Shown here in pieces: positions 31,246 through 44,322 of a stretch of 45,467 bases of DNA (position 1 is its first letter; every line of letters begins with the position of its first letter). The translations under genes and the position numbers were made by a program. Source of the DNA: Seison nebaliae (lineage: Eukaryota; Rotifera; Pararotatoria; Seisonacea; Seisonidae). The stretch is from positions 1 to 45,467 of the forward strand of contig JALJEE010000990.1 in assembly GCA_023231475.1 (NCBI GenBank), written 5' to 3'. The notes below the pieces were generated by a model. That model had not been told where the DNA came from. It was given only the letters and a program-made list of their open reading frames with translations, and ran no database searches.

Positions 31246-32230
31246 ATGTTTTCTTCAGTCGGAAATATCTTCAATTCTGTTGTGTCAACCGTTCAGCAGA
31301 CGATTAACGGAGAAGAAGGTGTGACTCCTACCGATCTAGTTGACAAATGTAATCGTGTATTGGAGACATGTGTAAAGAGTGTGAATGACAGTACTAAATT
31401 TATTAAAAGTGAAGCAGTTGCAATCGCCGAATCAGTTCTAGAAGAAGAACCAAAATTTTTGACAGAAAATGAAAAATTATTAGAGAATCGACGTCAGGTA
31501 GTTCTGCCATGGGTGGGATATACTAAAGTTTTAGATTTTTTAAAAGAATTATTCTATTTTTCATTTATTGGGATAGGAAGAACAATTACGTGAATGTATT
31601 TTGGAAATATCGAAAGAGGAATCGAATTTTCTTCGACCTCCACCTTCATCCATTTTAGAAGAAGAAACAAGTTACGACGACGACGATGGAGAAGAGAAAG
31701 TTAACGAAAAAAAGTTCCTGAAAGTTTCAGTTGGAAGACAATTGGAATTAGCGAAAATGTTATTGAAAGAAGATGATAATTTGAAGAAAATTCGTTATGA
31801 GTTGGTCCCGAAAAAGTTTCATATTTTTTAAAAACAATTTTAAAAAAAAAATTAATTTAAAACATTTTTTTCTTAAAAGAATTAACGAAAATGATTTTTG
31901 GCGAAATTATTTTTATCGTGTTTCGCTCGTGAAGAATTCGATACTTTCAACTCCCGACGAGACAAATCCGGTCCAATCGCCATCTGAAAAGATGGAGAGA
32001 GATGAGTCGAAGAAAGAAAAGTTAAATTAATTTATATTATTATTATTATTTCTAATTATTTCCATAGTGATGATAGTGATATGGTGAAAGTGGAGGAGAT
32101 AGAGAAGAAAGATCAGAATGAAGATGATGAAGTGGAAGATTGGGAAGAAGCATTATTAAATGGAGATGATAATGAAAATGACGAAGCTGCAGTTCAGATG
32201 TTGAACGAAATGTTATTGACTGATAAATAA
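31246..32230 (+). CDS. BSD-domain protein, SYAP1-like
   Basis: Exons 31246-31527, 31577-31815, 31880-32020 and 32068-32230, 274 residues. The N-terminal half is helical (FSSVGNIFNSVVSTVQQTIN). The middle matches the SYAP1 BSD region: LPWVGYTKEEQLRECILEIS, FLRPPP, LKEDDNLKKIRYELVPK and FWRNYFYRVSLVKNS (human SYAP1: EEVFWRNYFYRVSLIKQSA). The C terminus is acidic with EDWEEALL. SYAP1 has been linked to Akt/mTORC2 signalling and synaptic function; BSDC1 is the closest alternative. The FW and Y of the BSD core are intact. Intron 1 must start after YTK for the WVGY motif to be kept, and intron 3 joins the acidic tail that a shorter frame ending at 32030 would miss. The AATAAA overlaps the stop codon. 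Confidence 0.85.
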
Positions 32231-32716
32231 ACGAAACATTTCTTCTTCTCTCCATCAACAAACAAATGCACAATATTCTCAAAAAAAAAATACAAAACAA
32301 CAATAATAACATGAACTGATAGAATTGATATTTAAGTTTAAGAAAAATATGATCAGAAGTTTAGATCAAGAAGGAAATTATCGTCCAATTTGTCAGTAAT
32401 TTCTTTATGTGAGAAATTCATTTCAATATTCAATTCAAGAAACATTTTCAATGAACAAAACATCTCAATATTCATCATTTTTTTTATATTTATTCTTTAT
32501 TTATTTCCATCATCATAATCATCATCATCATCATCATTATTTCATTCACAGTCGAACTTTTCATTCCTGTTTATTCAGTTACAGAGAAAAAAAAAATTTA
32601 TTGAATTTAGGTCAAAAGTAGGAGGAGTTACGTATTAATTCCTCTCTATCTCTCTTCCTTCACTCAATATCTCCTATTTTTCCTTCTAACCTTTTCCTAT
32701 TGAGCATAATTGGCAA
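32231..32716. other. Interval upstream of the sphingomyelinase gene
   Basis: About 490 bp, AT-rich, with a CAT/CATC run near 32515-32535. A short open stretch from ATG 32349 (about 16 codons, MIRSLDQEGNYRPICQ) runs to a stop and could be an upstream exon or 5' leader, but no splice to the next gene can be shown. Confidence 0.4.
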
Positions 32717-34158
32717 ATGAGTTCGCTGAATTTACTTTCGTTCAATTGTTGGGGTCTACTCTATGTGAGTAAACATCGAAGGAAACGTATCGCTGGTTTG
32801 GCTGAATATCTTGCTAGTGAGAATTATGATATGGTTGGATTACAAGAAGTTTAAAATAATCATTTGAATTTGAATTTGAATTCCTCTATTTATTCTCAAT
32901 AGATTTGGTGTCAATGTGATTTTGATTTATTGAAACGTCGATTACAAATGAAACTTCCGTTTTCTCATTATTTTCGCAAGTTTCTCTTTCATTTTCTTCT
33001 CTTCATTCTCACTTCTTCTTTAGTGGTGTATTGGGCTCCGGTTGTTGCATCTTCTCCAAACATCCCATCGTCGAAACATTCTTCTATTCTTATCGTGTCA
33101 ACGGTCAATTTGAAGACGTGACTAAAGGCGATTGGTATGCAGGAAAAGGATGTGGTCTAGCGAAGATTGATATGAACGATAAAATTTTCAATGTTTATTG
33201 CACTCATCTCTGTGCGAATTACAGTGACGCCGGTTCACAATCGAATGATGATTCCGATTCTTATTTATCTCATCGATTGGCTCAAACTTACGAATTGTCC
33301 CAATTTATTAATTTCACTTCAACAATGTCAAATTATTCCATTCTCTTCTGTGATTTGAATCAACAAGACACTGAAATTGGATATGAACTCCTTCTCAATT
33401 TGACTTTCTTACGAGATTCCTTCAAATTATTTTCATCCTCCAAATCGAAAGATATTAAATTGACATCAATTAATACTTGTGGATGTCCCAACAACGAATT
33501 TACACAACGGAAAGCACTAAATAGATTTCCCGATGGTATTCGTATCGATTATATTTTTTTAAGTGAATCATTGAAGTTTAACGATATCAACGTCACGACA
33601 CAACAGATCGAAGCTGATGGAATTTCATTATCTGACCATTACGGAGTAGATTGTTCACTTCAATTAAATTTTGATGAAGAAGAATTTTTCATAAAAAAAA
33701 CAATTACTGACAATTCATCTTCCGTGTATAGAATGAATTGTGCCAATATCTCTACCAATATCAGTGTCCTCGATATTTTCAATAATCATTTACTCGCACT
33801 CAATTATCGATATCAGAAATATTGTTCATTATTAATTCTGATGATTCCACTCATCGTTTTCATTCTATCAGTACCAACATTTTCATTTATGAACAACTTC
33901 TTCTTTATTTCAATTTTCATTATGACGATCATTTATCTATTCATTTTCCTCGTCATTCGATTACCACGAGAACAACAAACATTTCATGACCATATCTCTT
34001 CTCTACAATACAAACTGAATTCACATAAGAAACGTTCTCCATCCTCTGCCGCTATTGACGGCAATAAGAAACACGTGAAAATTAATGAAGAAATGATCGA
34101 CACTCGAATCATCAATTATACAAATGAGAAGGATTTCGATATTACAGAAATTCGATGA
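32717..34158 (+). CDS. Neutral sphingomyelinase (SMPD2-type)
   Basis: Exons 32717-32848, 32903-32979 and 33024-34158, 447 residues. It hydrolyses sphingomyelin-like lipids at neutral pH through a Mg2+-dependent DNase I-like fold. Signatures along the chain: SFNCWGLLYVSKHR at the start, metal-binding Glu in LQEIW, GSGCCIFSKHPI, GDWYAGKGCGL, THLCANYSD, FCDLNQQ (Asp/Asn pair), DGIRIDYIF and the catalytic His in LSDHYGV. Each has a close counterpart in human SMPD2 (FNLNCWGIPYLSKHR, GSGLCVFSKHPI, GVRIDYVL). Two hydrophobic segments near the C terminus (LLILMIPLIVFILSV and FFFISIFIMTIIYLFIFLV) match the C-terminal membrane pair of SMPD2. The catalytic set looks complete. Confidence 0.93.
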
Positions 34159-34301
34159 ACATAATTTAATGAGAAATTTATTTCTAAATGTAATTTATTT
34201 CCTTTCACTAAATCACTTTATTTTCATATATCGGAAAAAGAAATTACGAGAAAAAACGAGTTAATTTTGGGAGAAAAAAAAAATAAAATATTCGAAACTT
34301 A

Positions 34302-34341
34302 TTATCAACTTTTGGGTATATATATATATATCAGTTGATAA
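34302..34341. repeat. 9-bp inverted repeat around a TA run
   Basis: TTATCAACT at 34302-34310 and AGTTGATAA at 34333-34341 flank a loop with an alternating TA tract, 144 bp past the SMPD2 stop. Confidence 0.55.
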
Positions 34342-34492
34342 CAATTATTCTTAATTTATATAGATATAATGTTAAACAATAAGTGATAAATTAGTTAAGA
34401 ATTTTGTTGGGAATGTTATTTTGAAGTAAATCTTTCTCAATTGATTTTATAAGAATTAGAAAAAATTATTTGTATTTACAAATACAACATTT

Positions 34493-34543
34493 GAAATACA
34501 AATATTTCCAATCTTACAATTAGAATGGAAATATTTGTATTTC
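34493..34543. repeat. Perfect 18-bp inverted repeat
   Basis: Left arm 34493-34510 (GAAATACAAATATTTCCA) is the exact reverse complement of 34526-34543, with a 15-nt loop. Each arm is itself partly self-complementary (GGAAATA-TTTG-TATTTCC), and a further small hairpin sits just to the left. Could be the ends of a tiny degraded MITE or a cruciform-forming spacer. Confidence 0.7.
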
Positions 34544-35141
34544 CACTGAATTTCTTTTTTCCAGTTATTAAAAGAGTTGACTTTTGTAGATACATTAAAA
34601 TTTGTTGAATTAAAATATGATTTTAAAACTCAGAAACAACATTGCATCATCTGCAGTTTGTTTTTGTTTTGAAGAAGAAATAACGTGAGAAATAATTGAT
34701 GTTTAGTTTGTCTAGTCACTAGACTGTATTGTATCTTTAAACTCACGATATAAATAGATAAAATAAATATAATACCTAATAAATGAACAATGTACAGTAA
34801 ATGTGATAATTAGAAGTGAAGAAGTGAGAAATTAAGGAAACGGAGTTATTGACGTGCGAAGTGTTATTATCAGAAGTCCTGAGTGCTATAAGGTCAATTT
34901 GATGGATTTAATAGTTGGATGATAGATCGAATTATTTTGGATGAAAAAAAAGAGAATAATTGAAGAAAAATATTTATGAATAATTTTTTCAATTTGAAAT
35001 TTCAGCTTTGTTATGACATCCAACAAATTATTTTGATATTGACAATTTTCCTCCATTTTCAAATATAATTCATTTCCACTTGAACATCAACTTGAATGAA
35101 TGCAGATCATTTCTCATGTTGATAACAAATGAGAGAATAGA

Positions 35142-38100
35142 ATGAACGAGAATAAAGTTGTCGATTATTTCCTCCTCTGTGGTATCGAATCGGCTAACGA
35201 GAATAATTATTTGCGTAATGCAAACGAAATAATTGCGGAGAATGATGAGAATGAATATCACCAGTCTACCAATAAGGAAGCGCAGCAACCGATTATTGCT
35301 CTCAGTCTCATTAATGCGACGGATGGGGAAAAGTGTCCGGAGGAATGGGAAATTTTAAATCGAACCATTTCCGGTAAGAACGGTAATATTCATCATGGAT
35401 CGTTAGGTGGTAAAGAGATGTACATTATTTATCGACGTCTTCATAATAATCGATATAAGTCGAATGATATCAAAGAGAATCCGTTGAGGAATATTGGCAT
35501 TCATAATGAGACACCTAATGAAAAATTAGATGGTTCAAGTATCAAAATTTTGAAAACGTTTTCAGGAAAATCGGCTGATTTAAATAATAATAAAATGATA
35601 AATAATTCAATTTGGCTCGTTTATTCTCGTACGACCATAAGACATTCCACATTCGCTGTTGTTGATTTAATTCTCGTGCATAAACATGATCATATTCCAC
35701 ATGGATATTATCGAATTGACACATCCCTCAATTGCTCGTTAACTGGCGACGATGTATTTCTGTGTTATCGGAAGGCATTCATCTCTCCTCCCACACTCAA
35801 TTTCACACCAGAAATATTATATCAATATCCTGCTAATTCACCAAACTTACCACCACTTTCATCCGAAGCGGCCATTTTTTGTCTTCCTCGAGGTGTCGCC
35901 ATCGAATATTGGGAGAATTTCAATGAAAATGATACATCAGCATTGAATCATAATTTGAGATTTCTTTCGAAAAAACATCAATTCAATTCTTTTCTTCTTA
36001 CTGTTAACGGACAACGATTATATGGTGCTGCAATCGTTTTTCTCGAACGTATTGATTCCTCAACTATCAGTCAAACACAATTGACCAAATTCAATTGTCA
36101 TTCAACAGACGACGGTGTCTTCTTTCAAACTAAATGTATTTCATTCATTTCACGATGGCCATTCATCAATTTCTTCTATTCGATGTTAAAAGTTCTACGA
36201 GAAATTGTCCATCAAAAATCATCAAACATTTCACTGGAAATGTTAAATTTTCCAATTTTCTTCTTTTTTCTAATGTTCATTTTCAGGTTAATCTCTCGAT
36301 TTGTTAACGATATTCCATTCCCAACCAATATCAAACCGAATGTTGTCGTCGGTTTGTTCGATAGTACAGATCCATTAATTCTCACTTATTTCCATGATGT
36401 TCCATTAACCAGAAAGTTAACCATTTCTTCCATTATCCCAATCGAAACATTTATTAAATTTTCTCGGAAAAAATTTTTTTTTCTTAATTTTATTAAAATT
36501 TCTTCCATAATTCTATAATTATAATGGAAGTTCAATTTTATGTTCAAAATTTTAATTTAATTTTTTTTCCTTAAAAATTTAATTTTTAATTTTTTTTCCT
36601 AAAAATCTAATTTTTATTTTTTTTCCTAAAAATTTAATTTTTAATTTTTTTTCCTAAAAATTTAATTTTAATTTTTTTTTCTTAAAATTTTAATTTTTAA
36701 TTTTTTTTTCTTAAAAATTTAATTTTTAATTTTTTTTCTACAAAATTTAAATTTCATTCATTTTTTAGTGCTGCATCATTCTCAAGTTTAATAGAAGAGA
36801 TGGATGTGGATCTGATTCTTCTTATATTCATTACGACGTTATTAGAGCAGAAATTAGTGATCCATTCGTTGAGATTGGACGTTCTAATGAGATTCAACGA
36901 AGCTATCATTTCCGTTAATTTAATTCTAAAATATTTCGTTTAAAATATTTCATTTTATTTCTAGATGATTTATCCGTTAGATTGGCAATGTACTTATGTT
37001 CCATTATGTCCTTTATCTCTCGCATCATTTTTGGAGGCGCCATGTCCTCTCATCATCGGCATCGATTCACATTACTTCGATTTACATGAAGTTCCAGAAG
37101 GAGTCGTTTGTATCGATATCGATGCGAAGACATGTCTTTGGCCAACTAACGGTCTTTTACTTCATTGTGGTCATGGTGAACAAAAGAAACAATTACAAGT
37201 GAATTCGATGGAGGAATTAATGAATTTGGTGCCGAAGAGTCCTTTGAAGATTTTGAGAAAGAAATTACATGATTTAGAGAAAGATGAAATTTTCGATAAA
37301 AATCTCGATCGTTTACGAATGACTTCGGTGTCTAATCGAATCTCTACCACATTCAAATTGTCACGTGAAAGAGTTAGTAATATTCGTTCATTCTTTTCTT
37401 CTTGTTAGTGATGGGAATTTCTATAATTTTTTTTAAGTCCGAAAAAATGTTAAAAAGAAAACTGTGCCAAGTAATTTTTTTAAAATTTTTTTTCATCAAT
37501 TGTCCATTTTTATGCACAAACCATTTTTTTTATCCTATTATTAGTTTCTATTTCTGCTCACGATGTTTCCTTCGATTCACTTGAGAGATTTTTCAAATTT
37601 GACAACTAAATAATAATATTTATTTTCAGATCGATTATGATCGGAGAGTTCGATCGACATTCATTGAATTTATGTTGACCATATTGGATGGTTATCAGAA
37701 ATTTCTCATTCCAATCACTGAACCAACCACATCCAATTGTTGGGATACGAATAATCGATTTAATTTCGATGCATTTCTCACATCGAAATCTGGAACGAAT
37801 ATCGATTTCTATTCATCACTTCTCTCAACTCAACATTTCTCCAGATTTGTGGAAATGAGAACGTTTGGAAAACATGACGAATCATTCGTTGGAATTTCTT
37901 ATTTTGATTATATTCAACAACGACGTCAAAATTTGGGGAATGGAAAACAATTTTCACTTTTACCATCAGTGATGGATAATGGAAAACGGTACGAAAATGC
38001 TTCATATCTCCCAAATCTTCAACCGGCTGATACGTCGACAGTTTATGCTTACTCCGATTTCCCTACATCTTTCCATCACGAGAATTTACATCGGAAACGA

Positions 38101-41032
38101 GAGAAAGAGATAAATTCGATTGATCAAAAATCATCAGAAAATCATCAGCAAAATCATCAAATACATGACTCATTCAGTTATTATAACGAGATGACAAGAA
38201 CGAAAATTGAATTATTACAATTAACATATTCAACTCCCATTTCACAACGTCAACAACAACAACAACAACAACAATCTCAACAAAATCGAGTATTAATTTT
38301 TATCGATTCCATTTTATCGATGGGAATAATTTTGATGAATTCGAAGTTATTAGGAAATAAAATAAAATTTCCAATCGATTCATTAATTGAATTCCTTTTG
38401 GAATTAATCTCTTTTTATCGTTGTAATGAATTTACTTATCGTCTACTCATCGAATTAGCTACTCAACATCAACTTTATATGAGAAGTTCGATGATAATGA
38501 AACGATTAATGGAAATTAATGGAACAATATCAGCTGTCACTTATGCAAGATATAATCAATTGATGGCAGAATGGAAATCGGATGAATCTGAATCATTTTG
38601 TGGTTCATCTACTCGAATGAATTGTGGGAATAGTGGAGAGCAATCGATTGGCGAATCATCAGGAATTGAGTCAACAATAAATCGGATTTCTGAAGAAGGA
38701 AAACCATCGTCAACATTATCGATATCAGAAAATTTTGTAGAGAATCCAAATCAAATTAAAATGGGAAATAATCATCCAATAATTTATGAGAATGGTGTCA
38801 ATTCACGAATTGGGAAAAATGATGAGAATTCTTCAATTACTCCTAATTGTCATGAGAATTTTCAGAATGATCATTCAAATTCTTTTCAAAATTCTCCTCA
38901 ATCTAATAATTGTGAAATTGAAGATAATGATCAATTTCCAAGAGGTGATGGTGAGAAATCATCATCACATGAAAGTGGTATAGAGGAAACGATAAAATTC
39001 GATTTAAACCATGATGTCATTGTACGTGAAGAAGATGTTGTTGTTGTTGTTGATGAGGAGGAGGAGGAGAAATTGAAGATTAATAAAGTTCAAAATAAAG
39101 ATGATGGTGAAATGTCATTAAATGATGATATATTATCATCATCATTGAAGAATTCGTTGAGAAAAAATGATCGAACGGAAATCTCTTTAAAATCTTATCA
39201 ATGTATGGCAACTCAAACTGAAGAGGAAGAAAAGATGAATTCAAAAAAGATTTCACATTCCAAATCGACAACACTCGATACAAATGCCTCATTCGTTTCT
39301 CTTCATCGATCAACTAATTTGATGAATACTAAAGTGAAATTGAAATTTATGTCTCCATCTAAACGGTTAATGGAATCACTCACTCCCAAAAGTATGGTCA
39401 TGTCAAGTAAAAGTATCTTCCAAACGACTAAATCGTGGTTGACTCCCAATCGCTCTTCAACTACTTCGAATAGTCCTAAAACAAAAAAAAATTTAAAAAA
39501 CAATTCTTCTGATACCATTTCCATTTCATCTACTCCCATCCAAACGAAACAAATTGATGAGCTCAATCAACGACGTACATCACTTCATGCATCCATCAAT
39601 TCATTAAGTAACGGTTCCGATTCCGTTGGGATGGATTTAGCGGCATCTATTAATAGTAATTCGTTAGTGAAAGACGATGTCACATTTCCCAAACGAGTCG
39701 AACAATTATTCGAAAAATATTTCGAATCATCTTTAGAAAGTAAATCGTTTGAAATGGATAATTTCTCATTGAATTGTGATGAGAAGAAAGATGATAATAA
39801 TGTCGATGATCCGATATTGGACAATCCGATAAATTCCCCTAAAGAATTTATGAAAACTTTAACAAAGAATGAGAATTTAGATGGGAAATCATCAACGATG
39901 AGAAAAAAAAAGATAAATTTTATCGTTTGTATCAAATGTGATCGTTGTGGTAATTTGTATTATGATCTCGATATTTTTGGAATGTGGCAATTGGGAAAAG
40001 ATGTTTTAGAAATCGAATGTGAACATTGTGCTGATAATTATCAGAAAGAGAAAGATTCTCTCATGACCACATCATTTTCAGCACTCGATATCGGAGCATT
40101 ATCCATGTCTCATGGATCGTTGATTCCTCGATTGACAGTGGAGATGATGGATGAGGAAGAAATGGAGAATTATGAGAGTTCTCATGTAATTCTCTTATCG
40201 CCTATACATTTATTGAAGAAATTAGAGAAATTAATTGAAACGGAAAGTAACATCTATGAACATCGTGCTTATCTTTTTTGGAATTTAGTCTATTATTTGC
40301 GACGATGTAATTTCCATCATCTCATCGATTTCTCACCATTCATTCACCATATACTTCCTCATATGAAGAATGAACAAAATTCTTCTAATGATTCAACTAA
40401 CTCGTCATCTTCATCATTTCATTCTTCAATTGAACAATTGTTCAATCACCCCACAACCGACAACGACCATAAAGTGGATGATCCGGAGAAGAATGAATAT
40501 GAATTTCAATTGAAAATGGATATCGATAATTTTCATCCATCAGAAGCATTACCGCTCTACGTTTTATGGCAACAGAAAAGTTGGAGTTTTTTCTTCAAAA
40601 ATTAACTTGTAAATTTTTCATGTAAATTTAGACAAATATTATGAAGGCTTAGAATTAGACGATCTCGATCACATTATCGTGAGTGGATGTCGAATGAAGA
40701 ATCTTATCCAAATCGTCGAACAGTTACAAATGAAGAATATGACTGTGGCATTCCAATTATATTGTATGGAACTGAAGGAGAAACATGCACAACTCAGATG
40801 TAAGTTGAGAATGCCAATTTTCCGCGAATTCCAATTACTCTATATTCAACTGAACAATGAATTGAATGTGCAACTATATGAGAATACACACGACTTCTTC
40901 CACGATTACAAGACGGCCTATACCGCCAATTTTTCTAAATATATCGAGATCATTAAAAATAAAGATTATCGACCATCAAGTGTCATTTTGAATTGTTATT
41001 TTCGTTTTGGTCTTCAGGGATTCATCATATAA
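35142..41032 (+). CDS. DENND4-type DENN-domain Rab GEF
   Basis: Exons 35142-36241, 36287-36415, 36769-36913, 36965-37372, 37630-40579 and 40632-41032, about 1710 residues. DENND4 proteins (Crag in fly) activate Rab10/Rab11-class GTPases in secretory traffic. The N terminus [10 protein letters not shown] opens the uDENN/MABP region, with SADLNN and [12 protein letters not shown]. The cDENN core is clear: [25 protein letters not shown] sequence, [40 protein letters not shown], and VCIDIDAKT; human DENND4 reads [40 protein letters not shown]. A PPR-like stretch ([20 protein letters not shown]) follows, then a long Ser/Asn-rich insert and a zinc-ribbon-like [17 protein letters not shown] segment. 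Two introns are small; the 36416 intron is filled with a 30-bp tandem repeat. Confidence 0.92.
36530..36755. repeat. AT-rich tandem repeat, about 30-bp unit, inside DENND4 intron
   Basis: Six to seven imperfect copies of a unit made of a TTTTTTTTCCTAAAAATTTAA core and TTTTTAA, filling most of the 353-nt intron 36416-36768. It explains why this intron is far longer than its neighbours. Confidence 0.8.
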
Positions 41033-42425
41033 TCCGGTTCCATGCACATAATTCTTATTCCATTCAATTCCCGCATTTTTCTTAATTCTTTCCCGCTTCA
41101 TCTCTCGTTTTCATTTATCATATTCTCCTATTAAATAATTTATTCATTCAATTTCCATCTTTAATAAAAAATCAGTTGATTTGGATATTCTCAATGAAAT
41201 CATTTCACATATTCTCCCTCTCACTATGATCATATGTAATTAATCCATATTAGTTTAGTTAAATTATGAAAAATTTACTTATATCTTAACATTTTATGAT
41301 TACTTAACTTTATTTCATATTGAGTCAACACGAACACTATTATTACAAACTACAATATAGATGTAAATTATGGCACATAAAATAATTCAATTACAATTCA
41401 CAGAACTTTCTTTTCCTCTTTTTCAGTTAATACGGTCCATAGAACTAAAAATTGATTTTCAACTTGAAAAAGTTTTAATCATTTTTTTAATCCAAATGAA
41501 TATTAAATGACGGTTGTAAGAATAATTTGAACTGCAGAGTCTAAACTTTCTAAACTGAAAATGACGTTTTTGCAAAGAAACAAAGAAAATTTTGCGCGCA
41601 ATTTTTCTTGCAGGAAATTGCCTATAAATGCAAACGAAATAAAACAATAGATTATTAATATTAATATTAGGAATTTTTAGTTTCAGTTGAACTTTCGAGT
41701 CAGACCACGTATCTCACCGAAAGAGGCAGCGATGTTATATGTTACATAAAAAATGGAAATGTTTTAGCGGATAAACGTTGGAACAGTTTATCCTAAGAAA
41801 AGAAGATAAACCATATACCAATACATACATCGATAATTTATCAAACGAGGTGATTTCATCAAACAAATTTGCAGTTTCATAGGAAATTTTAAATACCGAC
41901 GTAATGAGTTGAGATATTAAAATTGAAAACTAGTTGTTTGAAATATTTACTCTCAATTATTCAAAAACGAAATGGAAGATTAATCTTCCTCAATAATCTC
42001 TTATTTCTCTCATAATTGTCAATATGAAATATTTACTCTCAAGTAGCAATTGTTACTTATGTTGTCGATCGTGTAACAAATTCCCAAATTCTAAAAGTTA
42101 TGGATATGGAAATAACCATATAATGTTGAAAATAGTCAATTGTTGACATCACGAAATTTTCTTAAATTTTATGTTCATTTTCTCTCATTTTTATTCTAAT
42201 TTTAATACAACAATTCAAAAATATCAATTAATTTAATATATTAAAATTTTATCTACTTTTCAACAACGGTCCTATTCCTTTTGATTTACTGAATCGAATA
42301 ATTTTGGTTATGAAAAAAAGGACAATTCTCCTTCGTTTTTCACTGAGAATATGTAGGAACATTTTCATTATCAATCATTAAACATATTTAATCGCATAAA
42401 TTTTTATGACATTTATAAAATCCGT
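41033..42425. other. Gene-poor interval downstream of DENND4
   Basis: About 1.4 kb holding the DENND4 3' UTR (an AATAAA lies near 41163) and the 3' flank of the next minus-strand gene. No supported coding sequence or RNA gene seen. Confidence 0.5.
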
Positions 42426-43205
42426 TTAAATATATGATAGGAAAATTTGGTATCCTGTTGCAGTAACTAAAGGGTGACTAAAATAACAGTCTCCCCAGAA
42501 CTCTGTTAGAGCTTTGCCCATTTTTCGGAAAAGAGACCCATCCATTGATGTGCTACCATCGTTGTTACATTTTTTTAAACTACCACTATCAAAATCATTG
42601 TATATCTCTGCACCAACTTTCAGTTTGTTATTTGAATCGATATAACAACCACAATTTTTCGCAGTTCTATCTATTGGGTATCCATAGCCATTATGGGTGT
42701 AATTGAAAATTACTTCTAAACAAATTGGTTTTTCTTGGGTCATACTTTGCAGAATTGAAAGTCCGAGAAAGTAATTATCGTCCTGGTTAAAACCCTCATT
42801 ATACTGAGCTCCATTGTAAGTTCTGAAATTAATTATTTTTGCAAATAAAATTTTGTCTCCATCGATTTGTAGTGTATCAAGTTTTGAGATCAGTGGAAAG
42901 TATTCTGACAAAAGAAGTGTAGGTTTATAAAAATATTAGTTGTTTTAACCTTTCCTAATGAACATATTCTCATTCAAATCTTCCAAATTTGTTATAACAG
43001 AACCTGTGGTAGTATTCTCAAATCCCAAACATTGGTCAGATATAGCACATTTAAGTGCGAGACATTGAATATTGGGAATAATCATTAAAAATGTTTTAGT
43101 TGGTACAAAACGTAAAATTGTTTCTCCCACGTTACTTGAAATCAATTTAAATGATATGATAAATATTGTCAACAATAAATACCAATAGTTAATCTGTAAA
43201 AACAT
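42426..43205 (-). CDS. Secreted cysteine-containing protein, possible PAN-like N-terminal motif
   Basis: Exons, minus order: 43205-42950 and 42904-42426, 244 residues; the intron has a GTTAAA donor and a TTTTGTCAG acceptor. Residues 1-24 form a signal peptide (YWYLLLTIFIISFKLISS). An early CLALKCAISDQCLGFEN recalls PAN/apple domains, which carry C..C....C..F spacing, but the whole domain is not evident. The second exon is a distinct module with GYGYPID, KNCGCYID, LKKCNNDGS and EFWGDCYFSHP. Nematode genomes carry large families of such two-exon secreted proteins, so this may be lineage-specific. Real start taken as the ATG at 43205. Function not recognised. Confidence 0.7.
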
Positions 43206-43755
43206 TGTGATCACTGAATACGAGAAGTCGAATTTCGTTTAAAAATAAGTGTGAAAGAATATGGAAAACATTTAATCATTTTATAGAAATTTGGTTGCTA
43301 TGTAGGCAAATCTGTTGGCAAAAGTGAAACCGAAACTTGTTGCTCTTGGTAATATTCTGGTAAATTAAACTTTTCCTAAATATTCTTGCGCAGAAAAAAG
43401 TTCTATTTTCACTTAATAATTCCTAAATGTCCATATTACATACATTTTAAAATTCACATTTATTGTTGTGGAATAATTTGAATCTTGATATGACTTTCCT
43501 GGGAGACCAATTTGTAAGTCTACTGTGTCTACTTTTCTTAGAACTATTCAGAGTACTCTGTTTCTCCTCATTTCCTCAAATTTGGGAAAAATAAAATTCT
43601 AAAATAAATAAACTTAACAGTAAAGTTTTTTATGAAGTGGGTTTGGAGAGCATCTGGATGTCATACGAAGATGATAAAAAAAATGTAACTTATTCAGAAT
43701 TACAACAATAAAGAATAATTGATTAGTTCTTCATTCGAATAGGAAATAAGTCGAC

Positions 43756-43778
43756 TAGGAAGCCTTGACGGCTTCCTA
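43756..43778. repeat. 9-bp perfect stem with 5-nt loop
   Basis: TAGGAAGCC, loop TTGAC, GGCTTCCTA. It is unusually GC-rich for this region, so it is a stronger hairpin than chance AT palindromes here. Possible structured RNA or element end; no more can be said. Confidence 0.6.
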
Positions 43779-44238
43779 TAGTTAACTGATAATGAGTTTG
43801 AAAACTCTGATAAATTCCATTGGCAAACCTATGAAGTCGTATGCTGGTATCTATATGGTGCTATATGCTTATATCTAAGTGATGGCTGGTATATAAGCAA
43901 ACAACCTCCGACCAATAATTAGATTATAAATGAGAAGAGAATTAAACCGTCTAAAAAGAATATCAAATCCAGAAATCGAAATGGTTCTTCATCTTCCTTC
44001 TCTGGTGAAGCTGTATCAGACTGTGTTAAAGAATATTTTTTGTGATATCATAAAAAACAAAAGAATATCAAATCTACATCAATAATATATGACGTTAACC
44101 GTCAAATAGATAACATATCAATAATCAACAACGTAGGTTTAATTTACCATAGTTGATTTTGTCCGAAATAGTCATTGCTTCTCTATATTAGACGAATTCG
44201 TTTGATTCCTACTGATATTCGTATATCAGTAAGTCAGG

Positions 44239-44322
44239 TTCGTAGAATGAAAATTCAAGTTCGTAAAATTAAAATTCAAGTTCGTATAATTAAAATTCAA
44301 GTTCGTAAAATGTAAATTCAAG
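44239..44322. repeat. 21-bp tandem repeat, four copies
   Basis: Four consecutive 21-nt units of the form TTCGTAAAATTAAAATTCAAG, differing at one to three bases between copies, about 500 bp before the small secreted gene. Confidence 0.85.

Larger units (their letters stand above)
34159..35141. other. Interval with inverted repeats between SMPD2 and DENND4 genes
   Basis: About 980 bp, no supported coding sequence. It holds three predicted hairpins (34302-34341, about 34469-34487, 34493-34543) and a TA run. Otherwise AT-rich; the right end should carry the DENND4 promoter. Confidence 0.5.

Noticed and set aside
31797-32030. Separate 77-codon gene
   Set aside because: Its useful part (FWRNYFYRVSLV) is exon 3 of the SYAP1-like gene; the rest is intron.
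33031-34158. Start of the sphingomyelinase at the ATG at 33031
   Set aside because: Two upstream exons (32717-32848, 32903-32979) encode the conserved FNCWG and LQE catalytic segments and join in frame.
43756-43778. Histone-type 3' stem-loop or bacterial-style terminator
   Set aside because: No histone gene is nearby, the loop and flanks do not match the histone consensus, and the genome is eukaryotic.
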